From: Ahaetulla prasina
Lineage: Eukaryota; Chordata; Lepidosauria; Squamata; Colubridae
Assembly (NCBI RefSeq): GCF_028640845.1
Contig: NC_080541.1
Span: forward strand, 154,583,502 to 154,647,501
Direction: 5' to 3'
Length of the DNA: 64,000 nucleotides
The position numbers were made by a program, and so were the translations under genes. The notes beneath the pieces are model-generated. The model was given only the letters and a program-made list of their open reading frames with translations, was not told where the DNA came from and did not search any database. Position 1 is the first letter of the stretch. Each line of letters begins with the position of its first letter. Shown in pieces: positions 32,722 through 44,337 of the stretch.

Positions 32722-32853
32722 TATTTTATTTATATTATTTAGATTTTTATACCGCCCTTCTCCCGAAGGACTCAGGGTGGTGTACAGCCAAATTAAAACA
32801 ATTCAATATACAAATTAAAACAACAATTAAAATACATATTCTATCGACAGCAT
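32722..32853 (-). mobile_element. L2 3'-end insertion (about 130 bp) inside CR1
   Basis: The minus strand shows GGCTGTACACCACCCTGAGT and GAGAAGGGCGGTATAAAAAT with an AAAT-like tail, the L2 3' end. At its 5' junction a 12-bp stretch, ATGCTGTCGATA, is present twice in tandem; the tail side lacks it, so it is not an ordinary TSD. Confidence 0.85.
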
Positions 32854-32993
32854 TATATCGACAGCATTCCTCTGGTCTACTAATTTTGTCATTTTTTCAA
32901 AGAATGCAATAAGATTAGTCTGGCATGATCTGTTTTTGACAAACCCATATTGGCTTTTGGTTATTACTTTGTTTGCTTCTAAGTGTTCGGTGA

Positions 32994-34392
32994 GCATGGA
33001 GACAGCTTTGGTCGCGTTGGTGGATGACCTCTGGAGGGCCAGGGATAGGGGTTGTTCCTCTGCCCTGGTCCTGTTAGATATTTCATTGGCTTTTGATACC
33101 ATCGACCATGGTATCTTGCTGTGCCGGTTGGGGAGTTTGGGAGTGGGAGGCACCGTTTATCGGTGGTTCTCCTCCTATCTCTCTGACCAGTCGCAGACGG
33201 TGTTGACAGGAGGGCAGAGATCGACCGTGAGGTGCCTTACTTGTGGGGTGCCTCAGGGGTCAATTCTCTCGCCTCTCCTGTTCAACATCTATATGAAGCC
33301 GTTGTGCGAGGTCATCATTGTGCGGCTTCGGGGTGAGTTATCAGCTGTACGCTGATGACATTCAGCTGTACTTTTCCACCCCGGGCCACCCCAATGAAGC
33401 TGTTGAAGTGTTGTCCCATTGCCTGGAGGCCGTACGGGTCTGGATGGGGAGAAACAGACTCAGACTCAATCCATCCAAGACGGAGTGGCTGTGGATGCCA
33501 GCACCCCGGTACAGTCAACTGCAACCGCAGCTGTCTGTTGGGGGCGAGTCACTGGCCCCAACAGAGAGGGTACGCAACTTGAACATTCTCCTGGATGGAC
33601 GGCTGTCATTTGAAGATCACCTGGCGGCCGTCTCCAGGAGAGCCTTTTACCAGGTTCGCCTGGTTTGCCAGTTGCGCCCCTTTCTGGACCGGGATGCCTT
33701 ATGCATGGTCACTCATGCTCTTGTCACTTCTCGTCTGGATTATTGCAATGCTCTCTACATGGGGCTACCCCTGAAGTGTACTCGGAGACTCCAGTTAGTC
33801 CAGAATGCAGCTGCGCGGGTGATTGAGGGAGTTCCACGTTGCTCCCAGGTAACACCACTCCTGCGCAGTCTGCACTGGCTACCTGTGGTCTTTCGGGTGC
33901 GCTTCAAGGTTCTGGTTACCACCTTTAAAGCGCTCCATGGCTTAGAGCCCGGGTACTTACGGGACCGCCTGCTGTTACCTTATGCCTCCCACCGACCCGT
34001 ACGCTCTCGCAGAGAGGGTCTTCTCAGGGTGCTGTCCGCCAAGCAATGTCGGCTGGCGGCCCCCAGGGGAAGGGCCTTCTCTGTTGGAGCACCTACCCTC
34101 TGGAACGAACTTCCCCCCCGGTTTGCGCCAACTATCTGACCTTCGGACCTTTCGCCGTTAATTAAAAACTTATTTATTTATCCAAGCGGGACTGGCTTGA
34201 TTTTTAAATTTCCAAATTTTTAATTTTTAGTAATTTTATATGGGGTATTTTAGTCCGGGTCAATTTGACGGTTTTAATTTGGCCATTATTGAATATGTAT
34301 TTTAATTGATATTTTAATTTTGCATATTTAATTGTTTTTAACCTTGGCTGTACACCGCCCTGAGTCCTTCGGGAGAAGGGCGGTATAAAAAT

Positions 34393-34432
<40 letters not shown>

Positions 34433-34434
34433 AT
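32994..34434 (+). mobile_element. L2-clade LINE, copy 3, 5'-truncated, inserted in CR1
   Basis: It starts within the RT domain (GAGACAGCTTTGGTCGCGTT) and runs through the 3' hairpin (about 34356-34384) to an (AAAT)n tail ending at 34434. CR1 sequence continues directly on both sides. The flank at the 5' end shows at most a base or two of overlap with the 3' flank, so TSDs are very short or absent, as often in this lineage. Confidence 0.92.
32996..34139 (+). pseudogene. L2 reverse transcriptase, C-terminal two thirds, copy 3
   Basis: The first frame has [40 protein letters not shown] and GVPQGSILSPLLFNIYMKPL. A short insertion near 33310 (GTCATCATTGTGCGGCTTCG) shifts the frame, and the second frame continues with YQLYADDIQLYFSTP, NPSKTEWLWMPAPRY, LVTSRLDYCNALYMGLPLK, LHWLPVVFRVRFKVLVTTF and APTLWNELPPRF. 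The active-site motif is YADD followed by IQLY instead of TQLY. A small indel near 34130 ends the frame before the normal C-terminus. Confidence 0.88.
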
Positions 34435-34435
34435 A

Positions 34436-34980
34436 CGTTGCTTGATTATCTTTTCCAGAATCTTCACCGGTATTGAGGTCAGGCTGATAGGTCTGTAGTT
34501 TCCTGGATCTGTTTTTTTTCCTTTTTTGAAGATGGGAACTACATCAGCTCTTTTCCAGTCCTCTGGCAGCTCCCCTGTGCTCCAGGATCTTTGAAAGATA
34601 TAGTTCAGTGGTTCTGAGATCACGTCTGCCAGTTCCTTCAGAACCTTGGGATGTAATCCATCCGGTCCTGGTGATTTGAACTCGTCTAGGGTAGACAGGT
34701 GTTCACTTACCATTTTCTTCCCTATTTTAACTTGTGTTTCTAATCTGTTTTTTGTGGTGCTGTTTTTGATAGGTTGGATTGTTTTTTCCTTTTGTGTAAA
34801 GTCAGATGCAAAAAATGAGTTAAGTAGATCTGCTTTCTCCCTGTTGCTTGTCATCTTCTTGCCACTTTCTCCCAGCAATGGGCTAATTGTTTCCTTGACT
34901 TTTTTCTTGTTTTTAACATGTTGGAAGAAGCTTTTTTTGTTATCTATTATTTTTCTTTCTGGCAGCCCCTTAGATATCAA
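34436..34980 (-). pseudogene. CR1 reverse transcriptase, N-terminal part
   Basis: The frame contains NKKSFFQHVKNKKKVKETI, EKADLLNSFFASDF, LDEFKSPGPDGLHPKVLKEL and FKKGKKTDPGNYRPISLTSI, the early RT motifs of CR1. It runs uninterrupted into the L2 tail, after which Ile/Tyr/Leu residues come from the AAAT repeat. The upstream endonuclease is absent because the element is 5'-truncated near 34983. Confidence 0.88.
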
Positions 34981-34983
34981 ACT

Positions 34984-36329
34984 TTAAAAAAGTAATGCAA
35001 GAAGATTTAAACATCAAATTTCACCTTTTAAAGAATGGGAGAAGAGGAAGAAACTCAAAATTGACTTACCTTCTGTTTAGCATAAAAGAGAACAGAAAGA
35101 AACTCTAACAGGATTTTAAGATTCACTAAACTAGAGCTACAGTTATATCTGATATCACTAAGATAGAGCTACAGTAGTCTTTGTGATGTTTGTTTTCTAG
35201 TCTGGTCTGGTCTACCTCAAATGGATGATAAGGTGAGATTAAACTTCATGGTCCCAATACAAATACAGCCTTATATTCAACCTCCATTGTATATGGATAT
35301 GGGTCTTTGTGAATTCCTTGTTGAAAGGAATAAAATGATTATTTATTTCTGGCTTACTCAAGAAACATACTGGGGGGGATTATAAAGATAATATCAAATT
35401 GAAGAAGTCTAGAGTGATGAAGTCAGATAAAATAAATAAAAGAGATATGTAATCACAGTGTCTTGGGTCATGGATCAGTCAAAGGGACAATAGAAGGTTT
35501 CAGAAAGCAGCTAGCTCTATCTTTAAGAATAACTGGAAAAGTCAGGATCAAAGAAAAACTTCAGTTGACCTCCCAGCATTTTAAGCCAACAATCTCATGA
35601 TGAAAATATCTGGACAATTCCACTGAAATTTATTTTGGCTCCTTTTTATTATCTTCTGTGTTTGAGCCAATTTTATTTTTTCAACTCACTGGTATTACAT
35701 TCATTTCTATGAGAACAAGATTCTTAAAAGCTGGTATATGATAGCAATAAGGAGCGCACTAAGCTGTTTTAGAAGCCAATAATCTGGTACTCTTATTGAA
35801 ATGCTCTAAGCAGTCATCAGCCTTACAGCTTATCCACCTGGGAACCAAATTATTGCCTCATAAAACAGCTCGGCACTTCTATTACGGTTTAAACATAATT
35901 GTATTTAAAGACCTTGTTAGTTTCATTTAGGAAAAATTAGTTTTTATCTTATTAAATAAAAAGGAGCCCCTAATAAATTTAATGATTTTGTATAAATTAA
36001 TGTGATCTTGAGAACTTCACATATAAATTATCCACAAGTATGGAAGAAGAAATTTCACTGTGAATTGTCTTTCAAGCTTATTTCTCCATCATGATTGTGA
36101 TTTTTACAGTGCTCATCATATGAACTTAAGGATATTAAGTTTGATCTGGGTGTACCGTTCTATTTATTCATTTATTCCATTGGTAAGACTGGCCATCTCA
36201 GCAAATGACTCTTGATGTCAAACAATCTTAATACAACTTTAAAACAAATTCTTATCATAGATAAAAAAGTTAAGACACACATTTCTTAAGGAAAATATTA
36301 TTGATGGTTGATTGACATAACTAGAAGAT
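34984..36329. other. Unassigned sequence
   Basis: No repeat family or frame. AT-rich sequence at 35890-36010 contains several TAAT-type motifs, but nothing specific can be claimed. Confidence 0.45.
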
Positions 36330-36540
36330 GGCACATTTTATACCCTTGTGGTCTCTGATGTCAGCATGAAAAGCCATCAGGATTGGAGCCACCCTAATCT
36401 CTGAAGGGAGATTATTCCATAAGGCAGATGTTATGGCAAAAAAAGACAGGCCTCTGGAGTCCTGCCAGCTGTCATTCACTCAAGCATGACCATCCTACTG
36501 GACCAAACACCTAGAAACAACTGGAAAAAGGCATGTAAAC
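36330..36540 (-). mobile_element. Old L2-type LINE relic, C-terminal part
   Basis: Minus-strand translation around 36.38-36.45 kb gives FFAITSALWNNLPSEIRVAP, a counterpart of AFSVGAPTLWNELPLGLRQL. The rest is too diverged to follow. Confidence 0.5.
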
Positions 36541-36571
36541 ATATGTTTAAGGACTTCTCTTTTTAGTCATA

Positions 36572-37002
36572 TAGAATAGAATAGAATAGAATTTTTATTG
36601 GCCAAGTGTGATTGGACACACAAGGAATTTGTCTTGGTGCATATGCTCTCAGTGTACATAAAAGAAAAGATACGTTCATCAAGGTACAACATTTACAACA
36701 CAATTGATGATCAATATAGCAATATAAATCATAAGGATTGCCAGCAACAAGTTATAGTCATACAGTCATAAGTGGAAAGAGATTGGTGATGGGAACTATG
36801 AAACGATTAATAGTAGTGCAGATTCAGTAAATAGTCTGACAGTGTTGAGGGAATTATTTGTTTAGCAGAGTGATGGCCTTCGGGAAAAAACTGTTCTTGT
36901 GTCTAGTTGTTCTGGTGTGCAGTGCTCTATAGCGTCGTTTTGAGGGTAGGAGTTGAAACAGTTTATGTCCAGGATGCGAGGGATCTGCAAATATTTTCAT
37001 GG
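36572..37002 (-). mobile_element. L3-type CR1 LINE, 5'-truncated copy
   Basis: It has an (AATAG)n-type tail at 36572-36591, TTTTTATTGGCCAAGTGTGA, and then sequence almost identical to 28.44-28.69 kb. The coding remnant (36.85-37.0 kb, minus) contains SHPGHKLFQLLPSKRRYRAL and NSFFPKAITLLNK. Similarity stops at TATTTTCATGG, exactly where a perfect 15-bp hairpin begins. Confidence 0.9.
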
Positions 37003-37034
37003 TAAAGGAACAAATATGGATTTGTTCCTTTACC
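37001..37034. repeat. Perfect 15-bp inverted repeat at an L3 truncation point
   Basis: GGTAAAGGAACAAAT (37001-37015) and its exact complement ATTTGTTCCTTTACC (37020-37034) enclose a 4-base loop, ATGG. It lies directly at the 5' end of the L3 copy. It is unlikely to be a bacterial-type terminator in this context. Confidence 0.9.
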
Positions 37035-37141
37035 AAAGATAAAGAGGATAGCTTCTACCAAAAGGTTTTTTTAACCAGGAAATGGATGAACAAATACATA
37101 AATTTTCCATCTTTCCTTCATACTATCCTCAAAATATTGAG

Positions 37142-37330
37142 AGTCAGTCTGGTATGGTAGTAAAGGTACTGGCCCTGAAACCAGAAGACTATAACTTCTA
37201 GTCCTGCCTTAATCATAAAAGCTGGCTGGATGATTTGGGGGCCAGTCTCACTTTCTCTCAGCCCAACCCACTTCACAGAGTTGTTGTTGTGGGGAAATAG
37301 GAGAAGGAAGTACTGGCCCAGAGTCAGTAA
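37142..37330 (+). mobile_element. tRNA/MIR-like SINE of a second squamate family
   Basis: GAGTCAGTCTGGTATGGTAG, then ACCAGAAGACTATAACTTCT, AGTCCTGCCTTAATCAT and CTCTCAGCCCAACCCAC, CTTCACAGAGTTGTTGTTG follow the layout of a common squamate SINE (A-box, B-box-like AGTTCTAGTCC, conserved body). The 3' end is degraded. Confidence 0.65.
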
Positions 37331-38031
37331 ATGACTATCTTAAGATAACAGAATTTGGATCTAGGCCCCCAATTCATTTTGCTGGTTAGATTATTTTTAC
37401 AAATCATTCCCAAACGTGTGAACAGTATGGTAAGGCACAGGTACTGTTGAATGGTGCCTGGAGGGTAAATGCTTATTTTTGATGCTATTCTGTATGTTGC
37501 GTTAGACTTTGTCTTTGCATTGGTAAATTCATTTGTTCTGTCCCAGCTAACTGTGCCTGAATCTGGACATGATTAAACCCTTTTGTTTATATAAATCTTT
37601 CATTTACAATCTTAATAATCATGGTAAAACTTAGAAGCCACGTTGGATGGTGATGCACTAACTTGGCATGACTTCCCCATTTCCTTCTTATTGTTGCTTT
37701 TCCAATTTCTGCTAATGATGGGCTAAAATCACATATCCTTTATTTTCTTTAAATGTTTCATATCATGATTTGAGACCTTCATGAAACCTAATGAGACTTA
37801 TTTCTGAGCAATCATTGATGGGTTCGAATAGCAGGCCTTTCATCTTAAGGTCACCTGGGACTAGCGTATTAGTGGGCCTATTTGTGAATATATATGTTCA
37901 ATAAATGACTCTGCTGAATTTCAGTGCCAAATGAGAAGGACCATACCAAATTCTCAGTGACAATGTAAGTTGACGAGTCCTGTATTAGCCAGACGGAATG
38001 ATTGATGGTTCTGTATAACTTAGTTAGAAGT

Positions 38032-38073
38032 GTGATTTTCATGCTTATTGCTTATTCCAAATGTATATTTGCA
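38032..38073 (+). repeat. 42-bp exact direct repeat, copy 1
   Basis: It starts GTGATTTTCATGC and ends AATGTATATTTGCA. All 42 bases recur at 38668-38709; similarity stops abruptly on both sides. Confidence 0.95.
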
Positions 38074-38667
38074 TGATACCTAGATGACAGATAGATGGAT
38101 AGATTTTCACTGTAGAGGCATACCAATACCTTTTTTAAAAGTAAAATTGTATGATATATTGATCTCTTAGGGATATAGTCATAATAAATCTTCAGGGATA
38201 GTCCTCCCACCCCACATACTTCTGTATCTCTAAGAGGCCATAATTACTAGTTTTTTACATGGTTACGATTTTGCGGGTATTAAAATCGTAAGTGGCAAAA
38301 ATGTAAGAAGAAATCCATTTTAAAAATAATTTTCTACAGAATTGAGATTCTGTTTGATACGCTTGTGCGATGCTGAAGTGCTCTTCGGGGAGCAACATTT
38401 TTTCTTTTGATGAAAAAAATATAATTCTATGATTTTATCAATCCCTGCCTGAAGTGAAGAATAATATACTTCTTTTCCCTCTCAGCTTTTATAGCGACCT
38501 GCCCACACATATATACAGTAGTTTTAGATATAAATTGGATTTTTACCAATTTGGTTGCTTTATGATTATAAGCTGCTGCTGACTCTAATATGGATCCTGG
38601 CAGACATTATTTATTTGTATCCTGACTTTATTATTTTAAAATTAACTCAAGGCAGCAAAATATCCAA

Positions 38668-38709
38668 GTGATTTTCATGCTTATTGCTTATTCCAAATGT
38701 ATATTTGCA
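38668..38709 (+). repeat. 42-bp exact direct repeat, copy 2
   Basis: This is the second copy, 636 bp downstream of the first and in the same orientation. Confidence 0.95.
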
Positions 38710-40672
38710 CTTTCCTCTCCCAACATGACTACTTCATAAATAATTTTCATTTTTTTAGCTTGAAATTAATAACCTTTTGATCAACTCTGATCAACTGTGT
38801 ATGTAAATCTTCTATGTTCTTCCTTTAAAAAAGGCTAAAAATTCTTAATCGTGTAAGGTATATACATTATTATATGCTGCCCAGAGTTGCATTTTGTAAG
38901 GTGACCAGCTATAGTGTTTGTATGTGTATGTGCGTATCTGTGTGTGTGCATTTAGCAAAACTCAGAATTCTAAGTTTAGATTTGAGAATTATTAGTTCAC
39001 CATATATTTCAGTCACCTACAGTATGCTGCATTTGTTTTAGTTCAAGAAGAGCAGTAATATTCATTCAATGTATAACTTCATGTTATAATCACATTAACT
39101 AAAATATTTAGTGCTTTGTACTTCTATCTCTTACGCCTCAATTATGAGAAGTTCTGCTTGGTCTGAAATGGAATAATAAAGAGAAAACTTTTCAAAGTAT
39201 AATCATTCATCCAGATCAAATCTCATCCAGACCAATGATATATTAGTGATCTATTAAAAGCTTGACAAATGTCAAAAGCTTGGCAAATGTAAATGCCAAG
39301 CTGTATAAGAACCCAGCTGGCTCCATGCCTAAATTAGGACTAGAATTCACAGGTTCTAATCTGGTGCCTTCAACCCCTATTCCAAACTGTCTCTAAAAAA
39401 CTTTATGAATTTAATTGTGCCATGAGAATTTGATATGCTCTGCCAAAATTTCAACTCCCATTTGACATTCACTTCTAAGGTTTCTAAAGTGGGTTGTATA
39501 GACTTTAGAAATTTATGAAAACCGTATCTGCTTTTAAGTCATAGTTGAATTCTTCATTCAGTAATATTTATGGGCAAGTTGACACTATTATAATCCTTCA
39601 GAAGGTATTTTGTAGTGCTTTGGAGCATGTATCAGGCACCTCTCTCTGAACCACTGAAGCAGCTGCATTTTTAGAGTCACGTAGCTGCTGCCAACTGTTC
39701 CTCCATAAATATGCATAGGCAGCCATCTGACCCAGTAGTGGTTGTGCATGCACTGTTGTAAATTTGGCCAGGTGTATCTTATAAAGAACCTGCTTTAATG
39801 ATTCAGTAGTGTTTTGTACATACACCCCTCCTCATGTGTTGCAAAGCATTTGTTTTAAAGGGTTTGCACAAGCCTAATTGTTATTGAATTATTGCCGCTT
39901 CTTCTTTTGACTTCAACTGATGCTTTGTTTTAATTTGGCATGTAATATTTATTTATCCCAGATGCATGCTGAATTCTGCCATTACTGGCATGGCATCAGA
40001 TACTCAAAGCAACTTAAGGATCAGTCCATCATAAATAAAATATCATGTGACCATTTCCCCCCAAAAAAATTATCAATAGATGCTAAGGTCTTTCTGTCTC
40101 AGTTAATTAGCCAGCAACTATTTATCAGGCAAAGTTATAATAATAAAATATAATCCATATTTATTAGAAGTCAAACATGTCACCGATAGAAAAGATCCAA
40201 GGACCAAGGGCAAGGGCTGAAGATTGGGAAGATTTCGGGTGTAGGTGGCTAAAGGGATACTGCTTCAGTTCTGTATTGCACCCATGTACCTTCTTAAATG
40301 CAGGAAACCTATATAATTGAGCAACAATTATACTGATCAGCCATGCCAAATGATTCCTAGGTAGAGTTACTTATGACAAGTATGTTCTAGGGCAGTGTTC
40401 CACTATCTAAGGGGCTGCCCCAAACAAGAAGAGATTAATTTATTCTCCAAACCACTTGAAAGCAGAACAAGGAGCAATGAATAGAAAATAATGAGAGACA
40501 ACCAACAAAGAACTAGGGAGAAATTTCCTGACAGTTAAAACTGTCCACAATCAGTGGAATGGCTTGAGTCCATAAGTTGTGGATGCTCCAACACCCACAA
40601 TTTATGAGATTGGACAACAATTTGTCTTAAATGTTATAGGTTCTCCTGCTGCAGCAGGAGTTTGGACTAGAA

Positions 40673-40857
40673 CAGTAATCCCCAACCTTTCCGACTCTGT
40701 GAACCAGTGGTGGCAGCAGGGGGTAGAGGATGTTTTCATGCATGCGTGCACAGTTTGCCCAAATGCACCTTTGCATGCTCACCTGGCACTTCCATGCCTG
40801 GTTCTCAATGGGACATGTCCCAGTATTGGGCTGTGAACTGGGGGTCGGGGATCCCTG
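40673..40857. mobile_element. Small hAT-type MITE
   Basis: Its ends are CAGTAATCCCCAACCTTTCC and GTCGGGGATCCCTG. Flanks GACTAGAA (40665-40672) and GACTATAA (40858-40865) form an 8-bp TSD with one change. It has no coding capacity. Confidence 0.88.
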
Positions 40858-40878
40858 GACTATAAAACTTGCGAAGTT

Positions 40879-41000
40879 CCTTCTCTTCTCTTCTCTTCTC
40901 TTCTCTTCTCTTCTCTTCTCTTCTCTTCTCTTCTCTTCTCTTCTCTTCTCTTCTCTTCTCTTCTCTTCCCTTCCCTTCTCTTCTCTTCTCTTCTCTTCCT
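40879..41000 (+). repeat. (TTCTC)n microsatellite
   Basis: About 24 pentamers lie here, with a TTCCC variant near 40967-40976. Lys/Arg/Glu-rich and Ser/Leu-rich frames are artefacts. Confidence 0.97.
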
Positions 41001-41405
41001 TTTCCTGATATCCATAAAAAAAACCTGGCATCTCTATGAACTGAATGAACAGGACACCCATTCAAGGTCTAGTTTGAAAAACTTTGTGAGTCATCTGCCA
41101 AACGTACTGTTTGCAACTCCCAATAAGTATAGCCTATCGTTTGTCAGGAGCTGAACAAACACGAAATGCAAGTCCTTTGGTTGAAGAATCCAAATTATTC
41201 TTGTTGGGTACCCTCTGGATAGCCACACATATTTGTTTCTAGCATTCTTCTAATTATTTCATGAAGGAAAAATTAGATAGCCTATTTTTTGAATAAGTTA
41301 TAGGGCCTACGATCAGCAAAAAATGGAGAAGCAACTGACAAGAACTTGTAGCTTAAGTATGAAGTTGAAAATGGTTATTGCCCTGATTTGCCCATTTCCC
41401 AATTC
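41001..41405. other. Unassigned sequence
   Basis: No feature supported. Confidence 0.5.
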
Positions 41406-41637
41406 ATTTAGCAATAGCACTTATATACCGCTTCACTGTGCTTTACAGCCCTCTCTAAGTGATTTACAGAGTCAGCCCAGAGGACAACCTGGGTCCTCAT
41501 TTTACCAACCTCGGAAGGATGGAAGGCTGAGTCAACCTTGAGCCTGGTGAGATTTGATCTGCCAAACTGCTGGCAGCCGGTGATCAGCAGAAGAAACCTG
41601 CAGTAATGCACTCTAACCACTGTGCCACAGTGGCTCT
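41406..41637 (-). mobile_element. tRNA-derived SINE
   Basis: The minus strand starts AGAGCCACTGTGGCACAGTG with GTTAGAGTGCATTACTGCAG, has TCAAGGTTGACTCAGCCTTC, GGTTGGTAAAATGAGGACCC and ends AAAGCACAGTGAAGCGGTAT. It is the better copy of the 13.5-kb family and shares its middle with the 23.2-kb family, but has a different 3' end. Confidence 0.88.
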
Positions 41638-43796
41638 TATTTTAGGTATGTTTTTTGTATTTGCTTCCAGATTACCAAGGATTACAGTTTTCCATCTGTG
41701 AAAGCAGATGGGAGATGTGAACTGGGAAGAGGGAAGGTTTTTTTTTTCTCTCTCTTTTTTTCCCACTGACAAATTTTGCGACATGCTTTCAAGACACAAG
41801 TTAAATATTAAGAGTATAATCTGCACAGTCTGGTTTAGAAATATTATAAAGTCAGTTTATGATATTTAAACTACTTGTTCCTGAAAATATTACACTTAGG
41901 TATGTTATGTTAGAAGAATTAGCAAAAGATAGAAAGTGAGAGGCCCTAAACTGGCATATCTCAGAGTTTTCTCTTTCTGTACTGTCACTACTAATACAAA
42001 AGACCCCCAAAAAATCTCTGTCAAAAATTTGTAATTCTAAATATAAATTATGTGATAATACTAATCTAGAACCATACTTGGTATATGCCATTTTCTCATT
42101 CTATCAAAGATGCAATCATTCATCTATTTCTGCTTGTCTGCTTTTTTTTCCCCCTTCTTTTACAAAGAAAATTATGCTATATTTTCCTTACACTTTTTTG
42201 GATTATGGTGACTTTTTTTTTATTGTATCAGTGTTGCCTCGCAGGCAGCATTTACCATGAATAAATATGGCAAGTATTATAAGCTGCGGAAAACTGGGAC
42301 TGCATAAATATAGCCTGTAGTTTTCACTTTCAGTTCCTTATTTGAGAAATTTAATTTACACTACATAATCTATAATAATTCAGTGGGTTGATGTATCTAT
42401 TCTTTTGCGATGTGTAACGCTGAAGTAGAGATTGGAAGCAGGTGTGCTGTAGCTTGCAATGTCCAGCTGTTTGTATAAACTTGAAACTTGAAAAGAGTAT
42501 GTGTGTTTGTCACTGAATATAGCTACCACTCACAATCAACAATTATGAGAAAGCAAGAACCTCAGCTGAAGGGAATGCTGCAAATACAATCATTTAAATT
42601 CGCTTACAGCCCCCTTTCAGGTCTTAAGTACATTTTAGCTATTCTGTCTATGGCTGTCTGTCTGTCTGCTATATAGACCTTTTTATTGATGAGCTTAGTT
42701 GCAAATATAGTTCACAGGTATGTAAAAATTGATGGCCTCTCCTCCTGTGCCATAATTTTTAGATGGGGTTCCTGGGATTGGCAGATGGCTGCTCTTTGGA
42801 TAAGAGCATTAAAAGCAGAAATGATGACACCCTCTGCAGTGGATTCACTGAAATGAAATTGCTTTATTTTTATGCAATAACAGACAATGGACATATTTAT
42901 TATTTTAAAAATATTTGAGGTTTTGGTTTCTAGAACCTCTTGAGTTCTTAAGAAAAACCTTAAAAATAAGAAATGGCATATATCTTGATTTCCATGTCCT
43001 CTGTCTTCTGCCACTGTAATAAACACAATAGCCTCTTACACAAACTCAACCCTATAATAATATGCACATGGAATTTATATCATTGCTAATCATAAATCTA
43101 AAAAGATTGAATATGGGCAGAGTTAGCAGTTGTCAAATCATTGGTGCATTTTTTTCCTCTAAATTGTAGGAAACTTTCCTGCCAAAGTTTTGTACAAGTT
43201 GGAAATGGGAAATATGAAATAGCACAGTAAAAGATGCAAAATAGTATTGGTGCCAATCTTCTTGCATTATTAGGTTAGCCTTCTGCAATATTTATTTCAT
43301 TGATTTTTGTGAAGGTAATTTATATGGAAACAAGCATAAATATATATTCACACAATCAATCCTAGGTAGAATATTTTGAAATATACAATATACCTGTACG
43401 CTACATTCACCATATGGCTTTAGTGTATCTCAACCTCCTCTTCAGTTTCTAAATTGAGTCTCTTTCACACATCAAACTATTTTCATAGAGAGTTGAATAA
43501 ATAGGAGTTCTTTTTCTCTGTTTCTGCTCTTAAGTGGTTATAAAACTAATCAACTTCTTAAGCAAATCTGTTCAGTATTCAAACAGTGTTTGGTCAAAAT
43601 ATTTCTACTAAAGTCTCTTTCTTATTCAAATAAGAAGGCGACTTTACGTTTTAGATATTGCGGTTTGTATCCTTCATAAATTCAGACAAAAACCTCCCCA
43701 CAAAGTAGCAACTTCAGGTCTTTGAGGATTTTCAAACATTTTGAAGATTTTATATATACAGTGTCACATAATCTGGTTGAGGGAAGAGGGTGGCCT

Positions 43797-43827
<31 letters not shown>

Positions 43828-44335
43828 TTTTTCACAACTGGGAAAAGATAGCATCTCAAGCATTGTTCTTTTATTTCGTGAATGTAGACATATCATCAAC
43901 TTTAATGATTTTTTTTTTAAACTTGTCTAGTCTCCTCCTCATCCCAATTCTGAATTCTCAGAAACAAACAGCACTGTGGCACCCAGGGAATATATCTCAC
44001 AAACATCATCAATCTTTTTCCAAACATGATTTACAATCTTTCCTTTTGGTTAACTCCAGACATTTATGTGGATGCCAAAGCAGTGACACTATGGGATTCT
44101 TCCCAGTTGCCTTCTAAACACTCCAGTGGAGAAGTACACCAGATACTTGGGTGGTACGGAAAGTCTGTACAATGTTCCAGTAATAGTGACATCTGCACAG
44201 TATATAAAAAGAAACAAATATGGTTAGTAGCTAATAATATAACTGAGAATGTATAAAGTAGCAAAACAAGTTATACGGGTGTTATGATGTGGATTTTTTA
44301 GAATGTTGATTCATTCTAAGCTATAGGATAATATA
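41638..44335. other. Unassigned sequence with a (TTTA)n run
   Basis: A TTTA microsatellite lies at 43797-43832. No gene or repeat family is recognised in the rest. Confidence 0.45.
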
Positions 44336-44337
44336 TA

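Larger units (their letters stand above)
31573..34983 (-). mobile_element. CR1-clade LINE, composite, interrupted twice by L2 insertions
   Basis: On the minus strand the element reads 34983-34435, then 32993-32854, then 32721-31573. Coding similarity continues across each gap: EKIIKQR, then LTEHLEANKVITKSQYGFVK and DQRNAVDI, then LDFSKAFDKVDHNLLLDK. The 3' end (CTCCAAGGTTCCTTCCAACT, about 31595-31614) is the typical CR1 end. The gaps contain an L2 3' end (32722-32853, minus) and L2 copy 3 (32994-34434, plus). CR1 was therefore there first. Confidence 0.93.
37331..40664. other. Unassigned sequence, 3.3 kb
   Basis: No frame longer than about 75 codons looks like protein and no transposon family is recognised. 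It holds a 42-bp exact direct repeat (38032-38073 and 38668-38709). The part at 39590-39830 (for example CTCCATAAATATGCATAGGC) has mixed, non-repetitive composition and might be conserved non-coding DNA, but this cannot be judged without comparison. Confidence 0.45.

Noticed and set aside
37001..37034. Hairpin as a transcription terminator
   Set aside because: The genome is eukaryotic, no gene ends here, and the hairpin coincides with a LINE truncation point.
40627..41065. Lys/Arg/Glu-rich minus-strand frames
   Set aside because: They are (TTCTC)n translation plus flank.
42650..42672. Short TGTCTG run as a repeat of interest
   Set aside because: Only four to five units; ordinary low-complexity sequence.
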